From Gp22-AA3 sp964384905 (lineage in GTDB: Bacteria; Acidobacteriota; Polarisedimenticolia; Gp22-AA2), in contig CAYLND010000201.1 of assembly GCA_964384905.1 (NCBI GenBank), positions 1 through 6,351 of the forward strand: a DNA stretch of 6,351 bases, read 5' to 3'. Shown here piece after piece: positions 1 to 5,958 of this stretch. Under the pieces are notes generated by a model, which searched no databases, was not told where the DNA came from, and saw nothing but the letters and a program-made list of their open reading frames with translations. A program made the position numbers and the translations under genes. Every line of letters starts with the position of its first letter. The stretch's first letter is position 1.

Positions 1-2
1 TG

Positions 3-263
3 ACCCGTGAGGAGGCGCGCGCGTCCTGGGCGGACGGCGCCGGTGTCCCGGTGCCGCGCTCGGGCAACCTGACGCACGCCTGCGCCCTGCGCGGCGGCGC
101 CTCGCCGGAGGCGATCGAGCGCGCCATCGTGTTCGGCGTCGGCGCGTCGATGCCCTCCTACGCCGAGGCCCTCCGGGACGAGGGCGCGCTCCGGGCGCTG
201 GTCGATTACGTGGTGTCGCTGTCGGAGCCGTCTACTTCGCAGCGTACTCCAGGTCGGCGGTGA
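3..263 (+). CDS. c-type cytochrome, C-terminal part (5' end outside window)
   Basis: The reading frame is open from the left edge to a TGA at 261-263, giving 86 visible residues. The segment fits the distal half of a class I cytochrome c domain. A PRSGNLT stretch is followed by a GGASPEAIERAI helix, then GASMPSY, whose Met (codon 150-152) would be the sixth haem ligand, then a closing helix ending in ALVDYVVSL. This order (P-R-x-x-LT, GG-x-SPE, MPSY, final helix) is familiar from small periplasmic electron-transfer cytochromes and cytochrome domains of larger oxidoreductases. The CxxCH motif and any other domain lie upstream of the window, so haem number and partner enzyme are unknown. The last dozen residues (SEPSTSQRTPGRR) look like an unstructured tail and lie over the 3' end of the opposite-strand gene. 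The family call is fairly safe; the specific function is not known. Confidence 0.75.
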   Translation, partial: TREEARASWADGAGVPVPRSGNLTHACALRGGASPEAIERAIVFGVGASMPSYAEALRDEGALRALVDYVVSLSEPSTSQRTPGRR

Positions 264-930
264 CCGAGCCGGTCGCCGGGACGGTGATCGGCTTCGTCTG
301 CTTCCCGAGCTTCTCCTGCCAGTACTCGAGCGTGTAGGAGCCGGCCGGGACGTCGCTGATCTTGAAATTGCCCGCCGCGTCGGTCAGGGCGTAGTACGGA
401 TGGCCGGCGACGATCACCCATCCCTGCATCCAGCTGTGCACGTCGCACTTGATCTGCACGACGTCCGGCTTCTCGAAATTGCCCGGCATCACCTTCTTGA
501 ACTTCGGCTGCGCCTTGTTGAACGGCGTGTTGGTCTTCGGGAAGGTGTGGATGTTGTGCAGGATGCCGTCGTCGTTCACGATGTCGATCTCCTGGCCGGC
601 CGGGACGATCTGCACGTGCGGGATGAACTTGCAGCCGTTCTGGTCGATCTCCGGCTTCTTGGCCGCCGGCGGCATCTTCTTGCCGTCCTTCGGGTCGGCG
701 ATGTCGACCACGACATTCCTCAGTCCCTTGTCCGCCCCGACGATGAGCGACTCGTCGACGTGCTCGGCCTTGCCGCACACGGCCTGGTCCTTGGTGACCT
801 GGATCTTGGCGGGCACGGGCGGGGTGCCGGCGTATTTCACCTTGCCGACGATGTCGCCGGCCAGGACCTCTCCGGCGGCCAGGGCCGCGACAACGGCGAC
901 GAGCGCTGCGGTGGTGCGGGGGGTGTTCAT
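232..930 (-). CDS. Secreted cupredoxin-like protein with C-terminal carboxypeptidase-regulatory-like domain
   Basis: This 232-residue protein begins with a signal peptide (hydrophobic stretch about 8-19, likely cleavage after VLA at 22-24), so it is probably periplasmic. Residues about 25-175 resemble a cupredoxin. LHNIH supplies H125, and a CDVHSWM loop supplies C162, H165 and M168. The C-x2-H-x2-M spacing is that of amicyanin. C52 and C100 could form a disulfide. Residues about 176-230 (HPYYALTD, GNF, DVPAGSYTLEYW) match the small beta-sandwich found in proteins annotated as carboxypeptidase regulatory-like. It is the last gene of the quinol-oxidase operon, 77 bp after the octahaem cytochrome, so a mobile electron-carrier role is a reasonable inference but not shown by sequence. 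The start at 930 is preferred over an in-frame ATG at 936 because AAGGAG lies 9 nt from the former and only 3 nt from the latter. An annotation such as methylamine utilisation protein is possible, but no mau genes are present. Confidence 0.85.
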   Translation of the reverse strand: MNTPRTTAALVAVVAALAAGEVLAGDIVGKVKYAGTPPVPAKIQVTKDQAVCGKAEHVDESLIVGADKGLRNVVVDIADPKDGKKMPPAAKKPEIDQNGCKFIPHVQIVPAGQEIDIVNDDGILHNIHTFPKTNTPFNKAQPKFKKVMPGNFEKPDVVQIKCDVHSWMQGWVIVAGHPYYALTDAAGNFKISDVPAGSYTLEYWQEKLGKQTKPITVPATGSVTADLEYAAK

Positions 931-939
931 CGTCATGAG

Positions 940-945
940 CTCCTT
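940..945 (-). promoter_or_regulatory. Ribosome binding site deciding the cupredoxin start
   Basis: AAGGAG on the minus strand lies 9 nt before the ATG at 928-930 and 3 nt before the ATG at 934-936. The longer spacing is the usual one, so translation most likely begins MNTPRTT rather than MTMNTPRTT. It is the clearest Shine-Dalgarno sequence in the window. That fits an operon-distal gene translated independently rather than coupled to the octahaem gene upstream. Confidence 0.6.
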
Positions 946-1007
946 CCTCGTTTGGGGGACGTCACTGGAACGTTGCCTCGTGTCCTGCCGGTCGGCGCCC
1001 GCCCGGC

Positions 1008-3956
1008 TCACGGCTCGGCCGGGGGCGAGCCGCCGCGCTTCAGCCCGAGCGTGAAGACATAGTCGCGCAGCGCCTCGATCTGGCGGTGCGGGTCGCCGCC
1101 GAAGACATCCGGCGGCGCCGAGCCCTTCGGATCCTCCGGGTCGTAGAACGTCGGCATCTTGGTTCCGGGCATCAGCTTCTGCGGGTTCTCGATCCAGCGC
1201 GCGATCCAGTCGGCGTTGAGCCGCCGGTACGCCAGCGTGAGATCGGGCGCCCAGCCCTCGGGCGGTCCGGGCGGCTTGCGCGCCCCCTGCTGGTGGCAGT
1301 TCCAGCAGTTGAAGTAGTCCGGGCCGAACATCTTCAGCGCCGCCTGCAGCTCCGGCCCCTGCGGCGGGTGCTGGGGCAGGGTCTGGAACGGGAAGGTCCG
1401 CTTGTCCCGGGCGGCGAAGTGGTGCACCAGCGTGTCGGCCTCCTCGTCGGCGAAGTCGAAGGTCGGCATGCGCACCTGCAGCCAGGGGCGGATCGGCGTG
1501 GGTCCCTTCAGGAAGGAGAACAGCCAGTCGGGCTGCACCTTGTCCCCCTCGCCGTCGATGATGGGCGGCGCCAGGCCGGGCGCCGACGCCTCCGCCTCCT
1601 CCTCGGATTTGCCTTCCGCCACCAGATTCAGCTTGATCGCCTCGCGGATCGCGCCGCCGCGGCCGTCCAGGATGTGGCACCCCTGGCAGTTGTGATCGCG
1701 CACCAGACGCCGGCCCGCTTCCACCGCCTCGTCGCGCGGCGACAGGCGGCGCATGCTCTCCAGAGGCACGCGCTCCTTGGTCAGGCCCTGAAGCAGGAGC
1801 GTCACGCCCGCCGCGTCCTGGTCGGTGAAATTGAACTGCGGCATGCGCAGCCGATCATAGAAATCGGCGACGTGCCCGATGTCGAACGAGCGCGGGTCCT
1901 TCAGCTTCTGGTAGAACCAGGCCTGGGACGTGTGCTCGATCGCCACGAAGCCGTACAGGAGCAGATCGGCCGGCTTGCTCCCCTCCTCGGAGAGATCGGT
2001 GCCGATCGGCGGCGTCTTCTCGAAGCCGGGCATCAGGTGGCAGCCGAAGCAGCCGTACCGCGAGATGGTGCGCTCGCCCAGGAGGACGTCGCGCTCGTGG
2101 TCGCCCAGCGAGGCGATCCTGGCCCGCGCGTCGTCGGGTGGCATGCGCTGCGACAGATAGGCGAGCAGGGCGGCATCCCGCGCCTTCGGCTGCGGCTGGG
2201 GCTGCGCCGCCTGCTCCGAGGCCGGCGTGTCGTCCTTCAGCGTCGTCAGGTAGGCGGTGATGTCGAGCGCCTCCTGCGGGGTCAGGCGCAGGTTCGGCAT
2301 GCGCGTCTGCGGATTGTATTGCCGCGGGTTCTGGATCCACTGGTAGATCCATTCGGGGCGGTCCTTGCTGCCGATGCGCGACAGGTCGGGGCCGAAGCGG
2401 CGCTCCCAGGCGACCGGGTCGGCCGTCTCGCCGCGGTTGCGCGCCTGCAGGAGGTCCGCTTTCACCTCGTCCCTCTCGATCGCGTGGCACCCCATGCAGC
2501 CGACCGATTTGACCAGCCGCCGTCCGCGCTCGGCGTCGCCCCGTCCCGGCAGCGGCGGGTAGGAGAGCCGCTCCGATTTGTCGCTCAGATAGGCGACGAT
2601 CCCCAGGATCTCGGCGTCCTCGCGCTCGGCGTCGACCGGCGCCTGATTGTTCGCCAGCCCGAAGAAACGGGGCATGCGGGTGCTCGGCCGGAACGCCTTC
2701 GGGTTCCTGATCCAGCGGGCCATCCAGTCGGGGCTGAACTTGGCGAGCGGCCGGGTCAGGATCGGGGCGACCTTGGGGCGATCCTCGAAGCCGCGCATCT
2801 TGTGGCAGCCGTAGCAGCCGTAGCGGTCCACGACGGCGATGGCGCGGTCGAGATGGGGCGCTTCCGGCACGCTGACCACCCCCTGGTGGCACTTGAGACA
2901 GGAGGCCTCGGTGCGGCTCAGCTCCAGCATCGGGTGCTCCCAGTAGTGATCGTGCTTCCAGCCGTGCTTCGCCTGCCAGGCTTTCGTCTGCTCCTCGGTG
3001 TCGGGGGTGTGCACGGCATACAGGAATTCGACCGCCCGGTCGCGCCCGCGGTGGCACGGCGTGCAGCCGAACTTCTCGATCGGATGGGGCGACGAGCCGC
3101 CCAGGAACAGGTTGAGCTTCGGGTGGGTGCGGAACGGCTGCTCGCTGTCCTCGAACCCGGCCCGGTCGGCGGCCAGGTGGCAGGTCTGGCAGCGGTCGGC
3201 GCGCGGCACGCGCGCGAAGTTGATGTCGATCGGAACCTTGTCGAGGACGACCTGCTGGATCTTCAGGCTCGGCGCCAGGAAGTCGAGCAGGGGAGCGTTG
3301 AGCAGGTCGACCGCGACCTTCATGAATCCCCCGGGGTCGACCTTCTGCAGCTTCTTCTGCAGCCGCGTGATCCCCGCCTCCAGGTCGTCGATCTTCTTCT
3401 GGGTCTCGTCCACCCTGCCGGTCACGGCCGCGATCGCCGCCTGCGTGGCGATCTTCTCCTTGTCGTGCTCCAGACCCTTGACCCGGTAGACCTCGAGCTG
3501 CTTCTGCAGCTCCTCCATCTCGTGCGCCACGCGGGGCGCCGCGGCGGAGCGGGCGTGCGCCGCCTCCTCGTAGTCGAACTTCTTCGCGTCGAACGTGGAC
3601 TTGAGCGTGCGGTAGGAGAGGTCGTCCTTGTAGGACGCGATCTCGAGGGCGCGCTGTTTCGCCTGCGCTTCCTCCAGGTCCTTGGTGTGCTGCGCGGCGG
3701 CGGTGCGGGACTCTTCGAGCTGGGTCTGGAGCCCCTGCAGTGTCTGACGATCGACCTTGTCCTCCTCCGCCTTGATCTGGGCGCGCGTCTTCTCGGCCTC
3801 CAGACGCTGGAACCTCTGCTGGTAGTCCTTCCAGGCGCGGTGGTAGTCGTCGTACACCATGGCACCCATGCCGAGCAGCAGGCCGACGCTCGACGCCGCG
3901 AACAGCACGTTCATCCTCTTCATGTTCCGCAGGGTTTCGTCGGTCAGCTTCGGCAC
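1008..3956 (-). CDS. Membrane-anchored octahaem cytochrome c with coiled-coil stalk
   Basis: This 982-residue protein is probably the electron-accepting cytochrome of the Rieske/cytochrome b complex. After a short basic N-terminus, residues about 16-34 form one membrane helix, placing the rest outside the cytoplasm. Residues about 38-206 are charged and rich in Lys, Glu and Gln with heptad-like spacing, so probably coiled coil. Eight CxxCH motifs follow, with first Cys at 256, 298, 353, 381, 487, 636, 757 and 884. The first three form a compact His-rich module (H278, H291, H316, H331, H335, H337, H341 are possible distal ligands). The last five each begin a class I-like domain with its own R/K-M-P Met ligand: M428, M553, M705, M830 and M934. 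A Gln-Pro linker at 585-590 separates the second and third of these domains. The start is GTG at 3954-3956, 36 bp after the previous stop, with only a weak GGGG-type ribosome site. ATG codons at residues 12 and 15 are alternatives that keep the anchor. No cytochrome f or c1 fold is recognisable. Haem count is certain from sequence; partner and ligation are inferred. Confidence 0.93.
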   Translation of the reverse strand: MPKLTDETLRNMKRMNVLFAASSVGLLLGMGAMVYDDYHRAWKDYQQRFQRLEAEKTRAQIKAEEDKVDRQTLQGLQTQLEESRTAAAQHTKDLEEAQAKQRALEIASYKDDLSYRTLKSTFDAKKFDYEEAAHARSAAAPRVAHEMEELQKQLEVYRVKGLEHDKEKIATQAAIAAVTGRVDETQKKIDDLEAGITRLQKKLQKVDPGGFMKVAVDLLNAPLLDFLAPSLKIQQVVLDKVPIDINFARVPRADRCQTCHLAADRAGFEDSEQPFRTHPKLNLFLGGSSPHPIEKFGCTPCHRGRDRAVEFLYAVHTPDTEEQTKAWQAKHGWKHDHYWEHPMLELSRTEASCLKCHQGVVSVPEAPHLDRAIAVVDRYGCYGCHKMRGFEDRPKVAPILTRPLAKFSPDWMARWIRNPKAFRPSTRMPRFFGLANNQAPVDAEREDAEILGIVAYLSDKSERLSYPPLPGRGDAERGRRLVKSVGCMGCHAIERDEVKADLLQARNRGETADPVAWERRFGPDLSRIGSKDRPEWIYQWIQNPRQYNPQTRMPNLRLTPQEALDITAYLTTLKDDTPASEQAAQPQPQPKARDAALLAYLSQRMPPDDARARIASLGDHERDVLLGERTISRYGCFGCHLMPGFEKTPPIGTDLSEEGSKPADLLLYGFVAIEHTSQAWFYQKLKDPRSFDIGHVADFYDRLRMPQFNFTDQDAAGVTLLLQGLTKERVPLESMRRLSPRDEAVEAGRRLVRDHNCQGCHILDGRGGAIREAIKLNLVAEGKSEEEAEASAPGLAPPIIDGEGDKVQPDWLFSFLKGPTPIRPWLQVRMPTFDFADEEADTLVHHFAARDKRTFPFQTLPQHPPQGPELQAALKMFGPDYFNCWNCHQQGARKPPGPPEGWAPDLTLAYRRLNADWIARWIENPQKLMPGTKMPTFYDPEDPKGSAPPDVFGGDPHRQIEALRDYVFTLGLKRGGSPPAEP

Positions 3957-3992
3957 GATGGCCCCGGTTCGCTCGACGCGGCGCGGCGCGCG

Positions 3993-5120
3993 TCAGATGT
4001 TGAAGAAGATCTCCGGCATGGTGACGACATAGTGCATGTTCATCGTCCAGCGCAGCATCATCTTGATCGGCAGGCTCAGCATGGTCAGCCCGAGGAAGAC
4101 CATGATGTGGAAGCGCGCCGGCCCCAGCTTCTCGAGGTGTCCCTTCAGCCAGGTGCGCGCCAGAAGCGGCGGCAGCCCCAGGAAGTAGGCCGCGACCAGG
4201 GTGAGCCCGAAGCATTCCCGGACGATCGGATTCCGCGGGAGGGCCGTGCCCAGCATCTTCACCCAGATGATCTGCGACAGATCCACGTTGATCAGCGGCA
4301 CCAGCTTGTGCGGGTCCCACTGCTCGAACGGCCCGAAGAAGTTCTGGTTCGGGCCGCGCAGGAAGGTGCCGATGACGATCAGCCAGACCCACAGCACCAC
4401 GAATCCGAACAGGAAGATGGCGATCTCCGGCTTGCGCTCCTTCCAGGTGAAGTAGCCGTTCCCCTTCGGGTTCTTGTCGATGTAGGGAATGGCGCACAGA
4501 CCGATGATGATCAGCCCCGGCAGCAGGACGCCGGCGATCCAGGGGTCGTAGTAGACCAGCATCTCCTGGAGGCCGAGGAAGTACCAGGGCGCCTTGCTGG
4601 GGTTGGGCGTCTTCGCCGGGTTGGCCGGCTCCTCGATCGGCGCCTTCAGGAAGATCGACCAGACGATCAGGAAGATGGTCCAGAGGATCAGGCAGATGAA
4701 CTCGGTATGGACCAGGTCGGGCCAGACCATCACCTTGCCGTCGCCGCTCTCGCGCTTCTCGATGATCGGCTGGCCGGCCCCCTTCAGGTCGTCGTTGCGC
4801 CGCCCCTCCTTGAGGCCGAACCAGACGAAGAACGCCACCAGGAAGATCATCGCGGCGATCGGCACGTTGTCGGGCTTGAGGACGATCAGGGCGAAATTCG
4901 GATCGAAGCATGAGACCAGGAACAGGGCGCCCAGGACCGCGAACGCGAGACCGCCCACCTTCGGGCTGTAGACCGCCCGCAGCGGCCGCGTCAGCCGGCG
5001 CAGCCACGCGGGCCCCAGATCGCCGGGGAACAGGAGGGTGAGGAAGGCGGCCACCGTGATCACGAAGAACCGCGGCGGCGCCGAAAGCCAGTTGACGGCG
5101 TTCTTGAGCGCTTCGACCAT
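3993..5120 (-). CDS. Cytochrome b C-terminal subunit (extended subunit IV-like)
   Basis: This 375-residue membrane protein supplies the C-terminal half of cytochrome b and with it part of the quinol-oxidising Qo site. About eight hydrophobic segments are visible, near 17-32, 56-71, 86-103, 138-158, 193-213, 233-254, 303-322 and 337-356. The ef-loop motif is at 177-181 (APWYF), where the family norm is PEWY; it is followed by GLQEML and a helix beginning DPWIAG. After helix G comes a periplasmic stretch with RGPNQNFF and FEQWDPHK. Basic loops (RRLTRPLR, DLKGAG to GDGK, KNPKG to WKERKPE) fall on the cytoplasmic side, which puts the APWY loop on the outer face as a Qo motif requires. It is more than twice the length of b6f subunit IV (about 160 residues). 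The extra is roughly three helices at the N-terminus plus added C-terminal sequence. It starts 4 bp after the stop of the b6-like gene, so translation is probably coupled. The haem ligands are all in the partner subunit. Confidence 0.92.
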   Translation of the reverse strand: MVEALKNAVNWLSAPPRFFVITVAAFLTLLFPGDLGPAWLRRLTRPLRAVYSPKVGGLAFAVLGALFLVSCFDPNFALIVLKPDNVPIAAMIFLVAFFVWFGLKEGRRNDDLKGAGQPIIEKRESGDGKVMVWPDLVHTEFICLILWTIFLIVWSIFLKAPIEEPANPAKTPNPSKAPWYFLGLQEMLVYYDPWIAGVLLPGLIIIGLCAIPYIDKNPKGNGYFTWKERKPEIAIFLFGFVVLWVWLIVIGTFLRGPNQNFFGPFEQWDPHKLVPLINVDLSQIIWVKMLGTALPRNPIVRECFGLTLVAAYFLGLPPLLARTWLKGHLEKLGPARFHIMVFLGLTMLSLPIKMMLRWTMNMHYVVTMPEIFFNI

Positions 5121-5124
5121 CGCC

Positions 5125-5910
5125 TCAGACCGGGCCGGAGATGCCGCCGTCCTTGCGGACGCGCCAGAAGTGGACCGCCATGAGGATCATGGCGACCACC
5201 GGGATGCCGACGCAGTGCAGGACGTAGAACCGCAGGAGCGCGCCGGCGCCCACGAAGCGCCCGCCCAGGAGCGCGAAGCGCGCGTCGTTCCCCGCGTTCA
5301 CCAGGCTGATGTCGCCGATCTTGAGCAGACTGGCCCCGGGGCCCTCGTGACCGAGGAAGGGCGTGGCGCGCGCCATGTTCGAGCCGACGGTGACCGCCCA
5401 CATGGCCAGCTGGTCCCACGGCAGCAGGTAGCCGGTGAAGGAGAGGAGCAGGGTCAGGACGAGCAGGAACACGCCGACGTTCCAGTTGAACTCGCGCGGC
5501 GGCTTGTACGACCCGGTCATGAACACCCGCAGCATGTGCAGCCACACCGTGATCACCATGGCGTGCGCGCCCCAGCGGTGCAGCTCGCGCATCACCCCGA
5601 GGGGCACCTGCTCGCGCAGGTCGACGATATCGACGTAGGCGTACTCGACGGTGGGGTGGTAGTAGAACATCAGCAGCAGCCCGGTCGCGACCTCGACCAG
5701 GAACAGGAAGAAGGTGATCCCGCCCATGCACCAGGTGAAGCGCAGGCGGATGCCGCTCTTGCGCACTTTCACCGGATGGAGGTGCAGGAACACGTTGGTC
5801 AGGACGACCAGACCGCGGTTGCGGGCGGTATCGGGCGGGCCGTGCCGGAAGATCGAGTTCCACAGCTGCGTGCTGCGCGTGTATTCCCAGAGCTTCTTCA
5901 GGGCCGCCAT
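5125..5910 (-). CDS. Cytochrome b N-terminal subunit, b6 type
   Basis: This 261-residue subunit holds the b haems of a Rieske/cytochrome b complex. Four core helices (A-D) lie near 60-82, 113-131, 146-164 and 227-248. Helix B carries H111 (HRW) and H125 (LHMLR), 14 apart. Helix D carries H232 (RFYVLH) and H247 (AVHFWR), 15 apart, which is the b6 spacing; mitochondrial-type cytochrome b has 14. C61 in TWCMGGIT, just before helix A, lines up with the cysteine of cytochrome b6 that holds haem ci through a thioether. GYLLPWDQ, the conserved turn after helix C, is intact, and the C-terminus ends RKDGGISGPV much like PetB. The protein is longer than PetB (about 215) through some 26 extra N-terminal residues and roughly 18 extra between helices C and D (about 190-210). 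The ATG at 5908-5910 has GGAG 8 nt upstream. The gene follows the Rieske gene by 48 bp. The family call is firm; haem ci is inferred from the alignment. Confidence 0.95.
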   Translation of the reverse strand: MAALKKLWEYTRSTQLWNSIFRHGPPDTARNRGLVVLTNVFLHLHPVKVRKSGIRLRFTWCMGGITFFLFLVEVATGLLLMFYYHPTVEYAYVDIVDLREQVPLGVMRELHRWGAHAMVITVWLHMLRVFMTGSYKPPREFNWNVGVFLLVLTLLLSFTGYLLPWDQLAMWAVTVGSNMARATPFLGHEGPGASLLKIGDISLVNAGNDARFALLGGRFVGAGALLRFYVLHCVGIPVVAMILMAVHFWRVRKDGGISGPV

Positions 5911-5916
5911 GGTTCC

Positions 5917-5949
5917 GTCTCCACGAGGTCCCTCGGCGCCGCCGGAGAC
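5917..5949 (-). promoter_or_regulatory. Possible hairpin covering the ribosome site of the b6-like gene
   Basis: In the 48-bp gap after the Rieske stop, GTCTCC (5949-5944) can pair with GGAGAC (5922-5917), which contains the GGAG used by the ATG at 5910. Inside it, CGAG and CTCG (5935-5932 and 5927-5924) can form a second stem around GGAC. If formed in the mRNA, it would partly hide the ribosome site until ribosomes finishing the Rieske gene open it. Six-base stems are common by chance at this GC content, so the call is tentative. Confidence 0.25.
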
Positions 5950-5958
5950 CCTAGACTC

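Noticed and set aside
51..263. A complete 70-residue gene beginning at the GTG at 51
   Set aside because: The same frame is open to the left edge, and the sequence is only the Met-ligand half of a cytochrome domain, so it is the end of a longer gene.
987..1007. GC-rich inverted repeat (GCCGG and CCGGC) just after the octahaem stop, as a terminator
   Set aside because: The stem is only five bases, no T-run follows, and another co-directional gene starts within 77 bp.
931..1007. A separate promoter for the cupredoxin gene
   Set aside because: The 77-bp gap contains ACGT-type short palindromes but no convincing -35/-10 pair.
931..1680. The in-frame upstream extension of the cupredoxin open frame (to 1680)
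   Set aside because: This part lies inside the octahaem coding sequence in a different frame, lacks motifs, and the signal peptide and ribosome site place the true start at 930.
1086..4913. A 1275-codon open frame on the plus strand spanning most of the octahaem and subunit IV-like genes
   Set aside because: It is antisense to two clearly real genes, its translation is dominated by Arg, Leu, Val, His and Asp with no recognisable motif, and long antisense frames are expected at this GC content.
1855..5007. A 1050-codon minus-strand open frame crossing two genes in another frame
   Set aside because: Its translation is Arg/Pro/Ala-rich low-complexity sequence, while the other frame of the same strand encodes eight CxxCH motifs and cytochrome b features.
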